Shown here: in pieces, positions 7,942 to 19,490 of the stretch
Layout: each line of letters starts with the position of its first letter
How positions within the stretch are numbered: the first letter of the stretch is position 1
Origin: Cognatilysobacter xinjiangensis
Lineage (GTDB): Bacteria; Pseudomonadota; Gammaproteobacteria; Xanthomonadales; Xanthomonadaceae
Length of the DNA: 64,000 nucleotides
Direction: 5' to 3'
Assembly: GCF_014651995.1 (NCBI RefSeq)
Contig: NZ_BMXY01000003.1
Coordinates: 124,001 to 188,000, forward strand
Notes under the pieces: model-generated
What the model was told of the DNA's origin: nothing
Database searches by the model: none
The model's input: only the letters and a program-made list of their open reading frames with translations
Translations under genes and position numbers: made by a program

Positions 7942-9282
7942 ATGAATGAGGTGCGAAATTCTGCCATCGATGCCGCCGAGGCGTGTGATGTGCTGGTGGT
8001 GGGCGGCGGCCCGGCGGGCAGCGCGACGGCCACCCTGCTCGCGAAGGCCGGCTGGAAGGTGGTGATGCTGGAGAAGTCCCGGCATCCGCGCTTCCACATC
8101 GGCGAATCGCTGCTGCCGGCGAACATGCCCATCCTCGAGCGGCTCGGCGTGCTCGACAGGGTACGCGAGATCGGCGTGCTCAAGCGCGGCGCCGACTTCC
8201 CGGCCGACGGCGGGCGCTACAACGTCTTCCATTTCGACCGCGCGCTGCGCGGCGGCGCCGATTACGCCTTCCAGGTCAAGCGCGAGGAATTCGACCAGGT
8301 GCTGTTCGAGCACGCGCGCGGAGCCGGCGTCGATGCGCGCGAGGCGACCCGGGTCACCCGCGTGGAGTTCGGCGATGACGGCCGCCCCGCGCGCGTGCTC
8401 GCCACCGGCCCGGACGGCGCGCATTCGCTGCGGCCGCGCATGCTGATCGACGCCACCGGGCGCGACACCCTGCTCGGCAGCCAGCTCAAGCTCAAGCGCC
8501 GCAACCGCCGGCACCAGTCGGCGGCGGTGTTCAGCCACTTCAGCGGCGTCGCGCGTCGTCCGGGCGGGGACGCCGGCAACATCACGATCTACCGCCACGC
8601 GCACGGCTGGATGTGGTTCATCCCGCTGCGCGACGACGTCATGAGCATCGGCGCGGTCTGCTCACCCGAGCACCTCAAGCAGCGCGGCGGCGACAGCGAT
8701 GCCTTCCTGATGCGCACCATCCAGTCGGTGCCCGAGGCGGCCGAGCGGATGATCGGCAGCGAGCGCATCGCACCGGTGCATGCCACCGGCAACTACGCCT
8801 ACGAATGCACGCGCATGCACGGGCCGGGCTGGCTGCTGGTCGGCGACGCCTATGCCTTCGTCGACCCGATGTTCTCCTCCGGCGTCTACCTCGCCATGCA
8901 CGGCGCCGAGCAGGCCGCGCGGGCGGTGGACGCCGCGCTGCGCGAGCCCGCGCGCGAGGCCGCGCTGTTCGACGCGATGCAGGCGCAGTTCGACGCCGGC
9001 ATCGACGAATTCAAGTGGTTCATCTACCGCTTCACCTCGCCGGTGATGAAGCACCTGTTCGCCAATCCGCGCGACGTGCTCGGCGTCGAGAAGGCCGTGG
9101 TGTCGATGCTCGCCGGCGACGTGTTCGACGCGCGCCCGGTGGTCTGGCGGCTGCGCGTGTTCCGCGCCATCTACGCGCTCACCGCGCTCGGCATGTGGCG
9201 CGACGCGCTGCGCGGCTGGCTGTCGCGCCGGCGCCAGGCGCGTGCCGGCTTCGATGCCGAAACCCTGCAGGAATCCCAATGA
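7942..9282 (+). CDS. Flavin-dependent oxidoreductase of the tryptophan-halogenase-like family
   Basis: The 446-residue protein starts with an FAD-binding fold (VVGGGPAGSATA, GxGxxG at 21-26) and contains WMWFIP (about 223-228), which fits the WxWxIP signature of flavin-dependent halogenases, followed by DPMFSSGVYLA, another family landmark. Xanthomonadins are brominated aryl polyenes and their loci carry a halogenase-like gene, so aromatic-ring halogenation is the leading hypothesis; hydroxylation or desaturation by a related monooxygenase is the alternative. A -10-like TATCAT (7929-7934) ends seven bases before the ATG with no ribosome binding site, suggesting a leaderless message. The stop overlaps the chorismatase gene by four bases (ATGA). 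Confidence 0.8.
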   Translation: MNEVRNSAIDAAEACDVLVVGGGPAGSATATLLAKAGWKVVMLEKSRHPRFHIGESLLPANMPILERLGVLDRVREIGVLKRGADFPADGGRYNVFHFDRALRGGADYAFQVKREEFDQVLFEHARGAGVDAREATRVTRVEFGDDGRPARVLATGPDGAHSLRPRMLIDATGRDTLLGSQLKLKRRNRRHQSAAVFSHFSGVARRPGGDAGNITIYRHAHGWMWFIPLRDDVMSIGAVCSPEHLKQRGGDSDAFLMRTIQSVPEAAERMIGSERIAPVHATGNYAYECTRMHGPGWLLVGDAYAFVDPMFSSGVYLAMHGAEQAARAVDAALREPAREAALFDAMQAQFDAGIDEFKWFIYRFTSPVMKHLFANPRDVLGVEKAVVSMLAGDVFDARPVVWRLRVFRAIYALTALGMWRDALRGWLSRRRQARAGFDAETLQESQ

Positions 9283-10262
9283 CGCTGCCGCTGAACGTGC
9301 AGTCCCCGGCGTTGTCGGTGACGTATTCGCATGACCCGCTCGACACCCTGCTCGCCCGACCCGACGTGCTCGCCGTCGTCGCCTTCGGCCGCGATGCGCC
9401 GCGCAACGACGACCCTCGCCTGATCCGCGTCGAGCTCGAACCGCAGGGCGATGCGCCGTTCGAGGTCTGGCGCGCGGGCGCGACGGTGGCGAGCGGTCGC
9501 GTCGACGACCTCGCCTACGCGCACGACGGCCGCCTGCTGATGGCGGCGATGGACGTGCCGGAAGTCGACGGCGACATCCGCGCCGCCGCCGCCCACGCCT
9601 ATGCGGCGCTGCGCGCGCGCACCGAGTCGCTGGGTTATCCGCACCTGCTGCGCATCTGGAACTACATCGACGACATCACTCTCGGCGAGGGCGACGAGGA
9701 GCGCTACAAGCACTTCTGCATCGGCCGCGCCGAAGGCCTCGGTGAAGGCTTCTCGACCGACACGCTGCCGGCCGCGACCGCGATCGGCCGCATCCGCGCG
9801 AACGGGCGCCTGCAGGTGTACTGGCTGGCGTCGCGCCTGCCGGGCACGCCGCTGGAAAACCCGCGCCAGGTCAGCGCCTACCGCTATCCGCGCCAGTACG
9901 GCCCGCAGCCGCCGAGTTTCGCCCGCGCGATGCTGCCGCCCGGCGCGATGCCGCTGCTGCTGTCCGGCACCGCGTCGATCCGCGGCCACGAATCGCTGCA
10001 CCACGACTGCGTGTCCGCGCAGCTCGACGAGACGCTCGCCAATATCGGCGCGCTGATCGACGTCGCCCGCACGCACCGCCCCGACCTGCCGGCGACGCCT
10101 GGCGCGGCGACGCCGCTCAAGGCCTACGTCCGCGAGGTGGAGGAGCTGGCGGGCGTCGACGCCGCACTGGCCGCGCGCCTGCCCGACGCGCCGCGCGTGG
10201 TGCTGCACGCCCGCGTCTGCCGCCGCGAACTGCGGCTCGAAATCGACGGCTGTCACGGCTGA
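9279..10262 (+). CDS. xanB2: XanB2-type chorismatase (3-hydroxybenzoate / 4-hydroxybenzoate synthase)
   Basis: The 327-residue protein matches the FkbO/Hyg5/XanB2 chorismatase family in length and in the central LRIWNYIDDITLGEGDEERY block, followed by TAIGRIRANGRLQVYWLASR and SGTASIRGHESLHH. XanB2 converts chorismate into 3-hydroxybenzoate, the starter for xanthomonadin, and into 4-hydroxybenzoate, which feeds ubiquinone. Its position directly after the halogenase-like gene with a 4-base overlap fits supply of the aromatic head group. Chorismate comes from the shikimate pathway, to which aroE at 14.5 kb also belongs. The product ratio cannot be read from sequence. Confidence 0.9.
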   Translation: MTLPLNVQSPALSVTYSHDPLDTLLARPDVLAVVAFGRDAPRNDDPRLIRVELEPQGDAPFEVWRAGATVASGRVDDLAYAHDGRLLMAAMDVPEVDGDIRAAAAHAYAALRARTESLGYPHLLRIWNYIDDITLGEGDEERYKHFCIGRAEGLGEGFSTDTLPAATAIGRIRANGRLQVYWLASRLPGTPLENPRQVSAYRYPRQYGPQPPSFARAMLPPGAMPLLLSGTASIRGHESLHHDCVSAQLDETLANIGALIDVARTHRPDLPATPGAATPLKAYVREVEELAGVDAALAARLPDAPRVVLHARVCRRELRLEIDGCHG

Positions 10263-10273
10263 GGAGAAGAACG

Positions 10274-10522
10274 ATGGGACTGGTTTCGCTGATCTGGGGC
10301 ATCGCGATGGCGCTGTGGATGCTGCTCGCGCTGATCCCGCTGCTGGGCATCATGAACTGGCTGGTAATCCCCTTCGCCGCGATCGGCGCGGTGATCGCCG
10401 CGATCGGCGTGGCCACCACGCGTCGCGAGAATCGCGGGCGCGCCAAGGCGGGGCTGCTGCTCAACGTCGCCGTGATGGTGGTCGCGGCGATCCGCCTGAG
10501 CTTGGGCGGCGGCCTGCTCTGA
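10274..10522 (+). CDS. Small two-to-three-helix membrane protein downstream of xanB2
   Basis: An 82-residue protein with GGAGAAG before the ATG, eleven bases after xanB2. It has three hydrophobic segments (LIWGIAMALWMLLALIPLLG, WLVIPFAAIGAVIAAIGVA, and a final LLLNVAVMVVAAIRLSL) separated by a basic TTRRENRGRAK loop. No catalytic motif is visible. Co-transcription with the pigment genes is likely from the spacing. The function is unknown; it may be a membrane accessory of the pathway. Confidence 0.7.
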   Translation: MGLVSLIWGIAMALWMLLALIPLLGIMNWLVIPFAAIGAVIAAIGVATTRRENRGRAKAGLLLNVAVMVVAAIRLSLGGGLL

Positions 10523-10796
10523 TCCACGGGCCAGGCCCGTCGCGGCAGGCTCGCAATGCCTTTTCCGCCTTAAGGCCGACCTGCGCTCACGCGCCTTCGA
10601 CGTCGGCCTGGTCAACAAACGGTCGACCGTCGCATCGAGGCGGCCCACCGTTCCCGCCATCGCGGGCGCCCATGGATATGGATCCGGGGCGTCGCCCGCG
10701 TGTCCATCGCAGGGCCGCGGCGCCGGGACACTGCCTGCCGGCCACTGCGAGCCGCCACGATGAGCCCCCGCCTGAGTGGGCCCCAAGGAGATCCCG
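10523..10796. other. Non-coding gap before the porin gene
   Basis: These 274 bases hold no convincing reading frame. There is a short inverted repeat, CCCGC-CATC-GCGGG, followed by CCATGGATATGGATCC, resembling extragenic repeat debris common in this family. The porin promoter probably lies in the right half, but I see no clear -35/-10 pair. Confidence 0.4.
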
Positions 10797-12227
10797 ATGT
10801 CGCTTCGTCCTTCCGTTCTCGCGCTCGCGCTGCTCCTGGCCGGCGGCGCGGCCCGCGCGCAGCAGGCCCCGCCGAGTGCGGAGCAGCTCGATGCGCGCCT
10901 GCGCGCGGTCGAGCAGCGCCTGGGGATCGCGGTCAACGAGGACGCCGTCGGCCTCGCCGCGCTCGACGCTCGCCTGAAGGCGATCGAGCGTCGCCTCGCA
11001 CAGGGTGATGCGCCGGCCGCCGTCGCTGCATCGGCCCCGGCCACCGCGCAGTCGGCCGCATCCGTCTCCACGCTCAGCGTCAGCGCCGACAAGGGCGTGT
11101 CGCTGAAGTCGCCGCCCGAGCAGGGCGTGGAGCTGCGTTTCCGCGGTCTCGTGCAGGCCGATGCACGCAGCTGGCTCGGCGACGACGCGCTGCCGCAGAA
11201 CGACGGCTTCCTGCTGCGTCGCGCGCAGCCCACGCTCGAAGGCAGCCTCGGCAAGCTCATCGGCTTCCGGCTGATGCCCGAGCTAGCTGGCGACAGCGCG
11301 AGCATTTCCGATGCCTACATCGACCTGAAGTTCGACCCGCGCGCGACGCTGCGCGTGGGCAAGTTCAAGGCGCCGGTCGGCCTGGAGCGCCTGCAGTCCT
11401 CGGGCGCCAATACCTTCGTCGAACTCGGGCTGTCGTCGGAACTCGCGCCCAGCCGCGACCTCGGCGTGCAGTTGCAGGGCGAGTTCGACGGCGGCGCGCT
11501 GACCTACGCCGCCGGCGTGTTCAACGGCGCGCCGGACGGGCGCGACGGCGCCTCGGCCAACAGCGACGATGCGTTCGAATACGCCGCGCGCGTCTTCTGG
11601 GAGCCGTTCCGCGGCGCGGACAACGCCGCGGCCGGGCTCGGCGTCGGTCTGGCGGCGAGCACGGGCGACGTGACCGGCGGAGGCAGCGCCGCGTTGCCGC
11701 GCTACCGCACGCCGGGCCAGGCGCAGTTCTTCGGCTATCGCGGCGCGGTACAGGCCGATGGCGCGCGCCGCCGCATCGCGCCGCAGGCCTACTGGTACCA
11801 CGGGCCGGTCGGCCTGCTCGGCGAGTACGTCGAGTCGTCGCAGGACGTGCGCGTCGGCGGCACCGCGGCGCGCATCGACAACCGCGCCTGGCAGCTCGCC
11901 GCGAGCTGGGTGCTGACCGGCGAGGCCGCGTCCTATCGCGGCACGGTCAAGCCCGACCGTCCGTTCACCGGCGACGGCCTCGGTGCGTTCGAGCTCGCCG
12001 CGCGCGTCGGCGCGCTCAGCGTCGACGACCAAGCGTTCCCGCTCTTCGCCGATCCCGCGAGCGCCGCGCGGCACGTGCGTGCGTGGACGATCGGGCTGAA
12101 CTGGTACCTCACCCAGAACCTCAAGCTGATGACGAACTACTCGGAAGCGGATTTCGACGGCGGCGCGCCCGCCAGCGACCGTGAAACCGAGAAGACCCTG
12201 TTCACCCGCGCGCAAGTCGCCTTCTGA
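10797..12227 (+). CDS. OprO/OprP-type phosphate-selective porin
   Basis: The 476-residue protein has a signal peptide (MSLRPSVLALALLLAGGAAR), a short coiled-coil-like segment rich in LDARLRAVEQRL repeats (about 30-75), then an outer-membrane beta-barrel with alternating strands ending in an aromatic residue (...FTRAQVAF), the usual barrel-assembly signal. AAGGAG lies six bases before the chosen ATG; a start 21 bases earlier would spoil the signal peptide. The N-terminal coiled coil probably drives trimerisation. The OprO/P family takes up phosphate or pyrophosphate, but related xanthomonad paralogues may serve other anions. It is apparently monocistronic. Confidence 0.85.
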   Translation: MSLRPSVLALALLLAGGAARAQQAPPSAEQLDARLRAVEQRLGIAVNEDAVGLAALDARLKAIERRLAQGDAPAAVAASAPATAQSAASVSTLSVSADKGVSLKSPPEQGVELRFRGLVQADARSWLGDDALPQNDGFLLRRAQPTLEGSLGKLIGFRLMPELAGDSASISDAYIDLKFDPRATLRVGKFKAPVGLERLQSSGANTFVELGLSSELAPSRDLGVQLQGEFDGGALTYAAGVFNGAPDGRDGASANSDDAFEYAARVFWEPFRGADNAAAGLGVGLAASTGDVTGGGSAALPRYRTPGQAQFFGYRGAVQADGARRRIAPQAYWYHGPVGLLGEYVESSQDVRVGGTAARIDNRAWQLAASWVLTGEAASYRGTVKPDRPFTGDGLGAFELAARVGALSVDDQAFPLFADPASAARHVRAWTIGLNWYLTQNLKLMTNYSEADFDGGAPASDRETEKTLFTRAQVAF

Positions 12228-13491
<1,264 letters not shown>

Positions 13492-13513
13492 GCCGCGTCG
13501 CTGCGTTGCGATC

Positions 13514-13535
13514 GAAGCCGCCTGCGGGCGGCTTC
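13514..13535 (+). terminator. Intrinsic terminator after hemB
   Basis: A perfect 9-bp stem GAAGCCGCC / GGCGGCTTC with a TGCG loop, followed by a weak T-containing tail (GTCGTTT). It lies between convergent genes and most likely ends the hemB transcript. Confidence 0.65.
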
Positions 13536-13560
13536 GTCGTTTCAGCACATCCGTGCGCGC

Positions 13561-14442
13561 TCAGCCGCAGCTGCCGTCGCCTTTCACCGTCGGCACCAGC
13601 ACGCGGTAAACGTCGAGCCGGCCTGCCTTCGGCGAGGGCGCCGCGCCGCTGAGCAGCATCTCCACCGGGCGGTTCCAGTCCGGCATCGGCGCCAGCGTGC
13701 GCGCGTCCTCCGTATTGAAGGCGAGCGCGAGCGGCGCGGCCTCGACGTAGGCGCCGGCCCGGCAACGCGCGACCAGCAGCTGCACCGGCTTGCTCGCGAG
13801 GTCCTGCGAGCGCGCGAACACGAGGCCGTCGCCGTCGGCCAGCCACATTGCGTCGGACTCGTCGTCATCAGTGTTGATGCCCGGCACGGGCTGCACCTTG
13901 GTGAGCGCATCGCCCTGCCAGATTGCGACGTAAAGATCGTGGCGTTTCGCGCCGGGGCGGCCGTCGCTCGCGAACAGCAGTCGGCGACCGTCGCGCAAGG
14001 GCATGGGCGAGCGCTCGTCGCCGCGCGTGTTCACCGCGGTGCCGAGGTTCTGCGGCGTGCCGGCTTCACCGTCGACGAACGGCGCGCGGTAGAGATCGTT
14101 GCCGCCGACGCCGCCCGCGTGGTCGGAGGCGAAGTACAGCCAGCGGCCGTCCGCGCTGAACGCGGGATCGCTTTCGCTGGCGGTCGTGTTGAGTGCGAGC
14201 GGGCGCGCCTCCTGCCAGCGGCCGTCGATGCGCCGCGCGATCCACAGGTCGCCGCCGCCGGGCCCGCCGGCGCGGTCCGGGCTGCTCCAGATGATGCTGT
14301 TGCCGTCGGGATGCACCGTGGCGCGAAGCTCGGTGTTGCGCGTGGAGACGATGCCGACGCCTTCCATGCCCCAGGGCGCGAACGCCGTGCAGGGCATCGC
14401 GATCAGCAGCGCGAGCGGGACGAGGTGGTGTACGGTGCGCAC
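13561..14442 (-). CDS. Exported PD40/TolB-like beta-propeller protein
   Basis: The 293-residue protein reads best from a GTG at 14442, because this start gives a signal peptide (VRTVHHLVPLALLIAMPCTA); the next ATG would remove most of it. The mature part contains repeated WD40-like PD40 blades: SESDPAFSADGRWLYFASD, RSPMPLRDGRRLLFASDG and ESDAMWLADGDGLVFARS. Such repeats form a beta-propeller, as in the C-terminus of TolB, and usually mediate protein or sugar contacts in the periplasm. The DxxxSxPxxSxDG pattern also occurs in OmpA-associated proteins. No enzyme motif is visible. It is divergent from aroE with a 26-base gap, so the two share a promoter region. Confidence 0.7.
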   Translation of the reverse strand: MRTVHHLVPLALLIAMPCTAFAPWGMEGVGIVSTRNTELRATVHPDGNSIIWSSPDRAGGPGGGDLWIARRIDGRWQEARPLALNTTASESDPAFSADGRWLYFASDHAGGVGGNDLYRAPFVDGEAGTPQNLGTAVNTRGDERSPMPLRDGRRLLFASDGRPGAKRHDLYVAIWQGDALTKVQPVPGINTDDDESDAMWLADGDGLVFARSQDLASKPVQLLVARCRAGAYVEAAPLALAFNTEDARTLAPMPDWNRPVEMLLSGAAPSPKAGRLDVYRVLVPTVKGDGSCG

Positions 14443-14468
14443 GCGTGATTTCCGGCCGTCGAGGACCG

Positions 14469-15317
14469 ATGCACCGTAACCGATTCGCCGTGTTCGGCCA
14501 GCCCGTCGCGCATTCGCGCTCGCCGGCGATCCATGCCGCGTTCGCCGCGCAATGCGGCATCGCGCTGGACTACGTGCGCATCGAGGCGTCGCCGGAGGAT
14601 TTCGCCGTCGCCGTCGAGCGCTTCGCACGCGAAGGCGGCCGCGGCGCGAACGTGACGTTGCCGCACAAGCCTGCCGCCGCCGCGCTCTGCACGACGCGCA
14701 GCGAGCGGGCCGCGCGTGCCGATGCGGTGAACACGCTGGTGCGCGTGGACGATGCCGCCGGCGGCGCGCCGCGCTGGCATGGCGACAACACCGACGGCAT
14801 CGGCCTGGTGCGCGACCTGCGCGAACGCCACGGCCTGCGCCTCGACGGCGCGCGCGTGCTGCTGATCGGCGCCGGTGGCGCGGCGGCGGGCGTGGCGCCG
14901 GCATTGCTGGACGCGGGCATCGCGGTGCTGGCGATCCGCAACCGCAGTTCCGCACGCGGCGACGCGCTGGCGGCGCGCTTGAACGACGCGCGCGTGCGGG
15001 CGCTGGCATGGGATGACGCGGACGACGCCGTGTTCGACGTCGTCATCAACAGCACGTCGGCCGCACGCAGCGATACGGCCATCGACTGGCCGTTCCTCCA
15101 CGCAGGTGCCGATGGCTGGACGGCGGTCGACCTCGGCTACGGCCGGGATGCCGCGATGTTTCTCGAAACGGCGCGCGCGCGGGGCGCGGCGGCGTGCATC
15201 GACGGCCTCGGCATGCTGGTCGAGCAGGCCGCCGAGAGCTTCCGGCTCTGGCACGGCGTGATGCCGGATACCGCGCCGGTGTACGACGTGCTGCGCCGCG
15301 AGCTGCCGGCGCCGTGA
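14469..15317 (+). CDS. aroE: Shikimate 5-dehydrogenase
   Basis: The 282-residue enzyme reduces 3-dehydroshikimate to shikimate with NADPH. All landmarks are present: [11 protein letters not shown] at the substrate site, NVTLPHK with the catalytic lysine, GDNTDGIG with the catalytic aspartate, and GAGGAAAGV for the cofactor. GAGGA lies just upstream of the chosen ATG. The pathway leads to chorismate, the substrate of the XanB2-type enzyme at 9.3 kb, though there is no sign that the two genes are co-regulated. The YkgJ-like gene follows after seven bases. Confidence 0.95.
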   Translation: MHRNRFAVFGQPVAHSRSPAIHAAFAAQCGIALDYVRIEASPEDFAVAVERFAREGGRGANVTLPHKPAAAALCTTRSERAARADAVNTLVRVDDAAGGAPRWHGDNTDGIGLVRDLRERHGLRLDGARVLLIGAGGAAAGVAPALLDAGIAVLAIRNRSSARGDALAARLNDARVRALAWDDADDAVFDVVINSTSAARSDTAIDWPFLHAGADGWTAVDLGYGRDAAMFLETARARGAAACIDGLGMLVEQAAESFRLWHGVMPDTAPVYDVLRRELPAP

Positions 15318-15324
15318 CCCCGCG

Positions 15325-15624
15325 ATGAGCCGCCCGTTTCCGACGCCGCATGCGCTGGCCGATGCCGGCCTGCCCTGTCGCGCCGGCTGCGCGGCCTGCT
15401 GCATCGCGCCGTCGATCAGCTCGCCGATTCCCGGCATGCCCGGCGGCAAGCCCGCAGGCGTGGCCTGCGTGCAGCTCGACGACGCGCTGCGCTGCCGGCT
15501 GTTCGGCGATCCGCGCCGGCCCGCGGTCTGCGGCGGGCTTCGGCCCTCGGCCTCGATGTGCGGCAACGACCGCGCCGCCGCGCTCGCGCATCTTTCGATG
15601 CTGGAAGCGGCGACCGCGCCCTAG
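15325..15624 (+). CDS. YkgJ-family cysteine-cluster protein
   Basis: A 99-residue protein with eight cysteines, beginning CRAGCAACC (C18, C22, C25, C26) and continuing with C48, C57, C69 and C79. This matches the YkgJ/UPF0153 family, small proteins proposed to hold zinc or an iron-sulfur cluster. It starts seven bases after aroE and is probably co-transcribed. Its last four bases overlap the stop of the convergent DUF3465 gene (CTAG shared by both strands). The biological role of the family is unknown. Confidence 0.8.
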   Translation: MSRPFPTPHALADAGLPCRAGCAACCIAPSISSPIPGMPGGKPAGVACVQLDDALRCRLFGDPRRPAVCGGLRPSASMCGNDRAAALAHLSMLEAATAP

Positions 15625-16076
15625 TCGTAGGCGCGCCCCGCGTGGCGCAGCCAGCCGCCGACGTGCGCGCCGCGCGGATCGCGATGCGTCCAGTGCACCA
15701 CGCCGCCCTTCGCGTTCCACACGTACTCGCCGCGGAACTCGACCTCGTCGCCGATGGCGAGGCCGGCGATGCGCGGCGCGACGTCGATGTTGTGCGCGAC
15801 CAGCACCGTGCCGCCGTCGTCGAGGCGCAGCACGAAGCGCTGGTGGCGGCTGCCGTCGTTGTCGTCCGGCAACAGCTTCGACACGCGCCCGCGGCCCTGC
15901 ACGTCGACGTCGCGCGCCTGCTCGCGGATCGCGCGGACGAGCGCGGTGTCGACGACGGGCGCGACGACCGGCGTCGCGAGGCCCGTTTCGGCAGGCGCCG
16001 GCGCATCGCGCCGGCAGGCGGCGAACGTGGCGAGCGCGACGACGAGGACGGCGATCGGGTAGGCGGGACGGCGCAT
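15621..16076 (-). CDS. DUF3465-type lipoprotein
   Basis: The 151-residue protein begins with a lipoprotein signal ([20 protein letters not shown] followed by cysteine 21; lipobox F-A-A-C). The remainder matches the DUF3465 pattern: [20 protein letters not shown], then [20 protein letters not shown] and [16 protein letters not shown]. The family resembles small OB-fold, nucleic-acid-binding-like domains, but its function has not been established. Here it would be anchored in the envelope. It is convergent with the YkgJ-like gene. Confidence 0.75.
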   Translation of the reverse strand: MRRPAYPIAVLVVALATFAACRRDAPAPAETGLATPVVAPVVDTALVRAIREQARDVDVQGRGRVSKLLPDDNDGSRHQRFVLRLDDGGTVLVAHNIDVAPRIAGLAIGDEVEFRGEYVWNAKGGVVHWTHRDPRGAHVGGWLRHAGRAYD

Positions 16077-16252
16077 GCGTGGCTCCGTGAAGTCCCGGGC
16101 GATGATCGCGCATCGCGGCGTTGCGGTGGCGGCGTCCGCGTCCTAACGCCACATGCGCGACAATGCGCGGGCTCCACGCTCAGTGGGAGCGGCGCTCTTC
16201 ACGACAGGGATCCGGCCGGACGGCCGTCGCTGCGCCTTGCCCGAGGAGAACC

Positions 16253-16786
16253 ATGACCGCCCGATCCGACCACCTGCAGCCCACGCCCGACGACCGTTTC
16301 ATCGACATCGACCCGTCCTGGCTCGATTTCGGCCCCGATGACCCGCTCGACGCGCAGCGCTGGCTCAACGCCTGCGCCGACTGCGGCGGCGCGCCCAGCC
16401 TGGCGATGAACGAGCTGCGCTGGCAGGTGCGCTGCGACTGCGGCCGCGCCGGCACGCCGGGCCAGCTCGCCGCGATCGCCGCGGTGAACTGGAACAAGTC
16501 GCCGCTGTCGCTGCATCCGGCGTTCGGCGAGCTGCCGTTCTTCGCGCTCGACGGCCTGAGCATCCCCGCCGCGCGCGCCAAGCTGATCCGCATCCGCGAA
16601 TACCTCGAGGAGCAGAAGCGCCGTTGCGAGCGCCGCATCCGCGCGCGCGAGAACTTCGGCCATCGCTACTTCCAGCGCATCCGCGCTTACCTCGCGTGGG
16701 CGATCTACGCGCAGGGCCTCGTGCGCGAAGCGGAAACGCGGCTGCTCGACGAAGCCTCGCGCCGCAAGGCGGCGAACGCGCACTGA
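16253..16786 (+). CDS. Hypothetical protein with Lar-like zinc ribbon
   Basis: The 177-residue protein is preceded by GAGGAGAA. Residues about 40-80 read ACADCGG ... WQVRCDCGRAG ... AAVNWNKSP, which reproduces the layout of the Lar restriction-alleviation/phage zinc-ribbon family (CPxCGG, then VxCxxCG, then AxxxWN). The C-terminal half is a basic amphipathic helical region (EYLEEQKRRCERRIRARENF, then YFQRIRAYLAWAIYAQGL). Lar relaxes type I restriction in E. coli, but small Lar-like proteins are mostly phage-borne. A chromosomal, larger version suggests a different nucleic-acid or protein contact. The likeness is my motif reading, not a database hit. Confidence 0.6.
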   Translation: MTARSDHLQPTPDDRFIDIDPSWLDFGPDDPLDAQRWLNACADCGGAPSLAMNELRWQVRCDCGRAGTPGQLAAIAAVNWNKSPLSLHPAFGELPFFALDGLSIPAARAKLIRIREYLEEQKRRCERRIRARENFGHRYFQRIRAYLAWAIYAQGLVREAETRLLDEASRRKAANAH

Positions 16787-16829
16787 GCGCGTCGATCCGG
16801 CCTGCACGCGGGCCGCCTACAATCGCGCG

Positions 16830-17141
16830 ATGGACTACCAGCTGGTCATCAAGTTCTGGCGCAAGTCGCTCGCCGACGAGGCGTTCCTGGCCACGGTCGA
16901 GGACGAGCTGAAGAAGGTGCTGAAAGACAGCGTCGAGCTCGAGGGTTACGACGTCAGCGCGAAGGAGATCAACCTCTTCATGCTGACCGCCGACCCGCGC
17001 ACCGCGTTCCGCAAGGCGCGCGACGTGCTGGAGGGCATGGGCGTGCAGCAGGGCCTGTCGGCCGCCTACCGGCTGGTGGGCGGCGCGCAGTTCACCTCGA
17101 TCTGGCCGCTGCGCGCGATGCGCAAGTTCAAGCTGCCCTGA
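16830..17141 (+). CDS. Hypothetical 103-residue protein
   Basis: I do not recognise this family. The protein starts MDYQLVIKFWRKSLADEAFL, is mixed alpha/beta, and has no signal peptide or membrane segment. Mid-protein FMLTADPRTAFRKARDVLEG resembles proteins with a small ferredoxin-like fold. TACAAT (16818-16823) ends six bases before the ATG and there is no ribosome binding site, suggesting a leaderless mRNA. It is convergent with the DUF58 gene, seven bases away. Confidence 0.65.
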   Translation: MDYQLVIKFWRKSLADEAFLATVEDELKKVLKDSVELEGYDVSAKEINLFMLTADPRTAFRKARDVLEGMGVQQGLSAAYRLVGGAQFTSIWPLRAMRKFKLP

Positions 17142-17148
17142 CGCGCGG

Positions 17149-18509
17149 CTACAGCAGCCCGTCGCGCTTCACCGCGAGGTACTTCTCGACCAGCGCGGCC
17201 GGCAGCTGCGCGCACGTGACGTCGAGCACCAGCACGCCATGGCTGCGCAGCGCGTCATGCGCCTCGGCGCGTCGTGCGAGGTACTGCGCGGTGGCGCCGG
17301 CGGTAAGCGCGCCGGGCAGGTCGGTGACCTCGGCCGCGATCGCACGGTCCAGGGCGGCCTCGCGCAGGCTGGCCACGCAGACCACGTGGCGCCGCCGCAG
17401 CAGCTGCGCCGCGGCGAGCACGTCGTCCATGTCCTCGTCGCGCAGGTTGGTGACCAGCATGACCAGCGAGCGCCGCCGCTGGCGCAGCGCAAGGTCGGTC
17501 GCGGCGGCGAGGAAATCGGTGGCGACCGGCCGCGGCTGCAGCGCGTAGGTCGCGCGCAGCAGGCGGTCGATCGCCGCCGCGCCGCGCTGCGGCGGCACCC
17601 AGGCGGCATCGCCGCCGTGCGCGAGCAGGCCGACCGCATCGCCCTGCCGCAGCGCCAGCCAGCCGACGACCAGCGACGCGTCGAGCACGTGGTCGAAATG
17701 GCTCATCGCCTCGCCCGCGCCGCCGGGCGATGGATCGCGCGCGAGCATGCGCCGGCCGGTGTCGAGCAGCAGCACGACCTGCTGGTTGCGCTCGTCCTGG
17801 TACTCGCGCGAGACCAGCCGGCGCGTGCGCGCGGTCGCCTTCCAGTCGATCTGCCGCATCGAATCGCCGACGCGGTACTCGCGCATCTGGTGGAAGTCGG
17901 TGCCTTCGCCACGACGGCGCTTGAGGTGCGCACCGACCAGGCGCGACGCCTGTTCGGCACTGAACATGGCGAACTTCGCCAGCGGCGCGAAGTTGGGATA
18001 CACGCGTACCGCGCGCGGCGCGCCGGCGAGCACGTCGCGGCGCAGCAGCCGCCACGGCGAATGCAACCGCAGCTGCGTGGCGTCGAAGTCGAAATCGCCG
18101 CGCGCCTGCGGCGCCAGACGGTAGTCGACGCGCGCCTGCACGCCCGGCCGCAGGTCGAGCCGGCGCGGCAGCCCGTCGACGCGCCAGGCACCGGGCGACA
18201 GGTCGAACACGTCGAGGCGCAGGCGCGACGGCACGTCGTCGAACACCAGCGTGACCGGCGTGGACACGCTCACCGGCCAAGTGTCGGGCATCTCGCGCCG
18301 CACCGACGGCAGCTTCAGGCGCAGCAGGCGCGCGAGATCGACCAGTACCGGCGCGCCGATGGCGATGCCGGCCCACGACCAAGCGATCACGGGCAAAAGG
18401 CCCGCGACCACCGCGATGCCGATCGCCGCCCACGCCGCGAGCAGCGCGAGCAACGGCGGCGCCGGGCGCGGCCAGCGTCGCGCGGGCTCGGCGCGGGCGC
18501 GCGGGCCGG

Positions 18510-18513
<4 letters not shown>
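17149..18513 (-). CDS. DUF58 (vWA-like) membrane-anchored protein
   Basis: The 454-residue protein has two N-terminal membrane helices (about 18-60) and the DUF58 core: RRGEGTDFHQMREYRVGDSMRQIDWKATAR (about 200-230), a stretch highly characteristic of the family, followed by a von Willebrand A-like domain starting VVLLLDTGRRM. The MIDAS motif is DxGxR rather than DxSxS, so metal binding may be weak. DUF58 proteins pair with MoxR ATPases, probably as chaperone/metal-insertion pairs, and the MoxR gene overlaps its start by four bases. This is the last gene of a six-gene unit. Its client protein is unknown. Confidence 0.85.
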
Positions 18514-19486
<973 letters not shown>

Positions 19487-19490
<4 letters not shown>

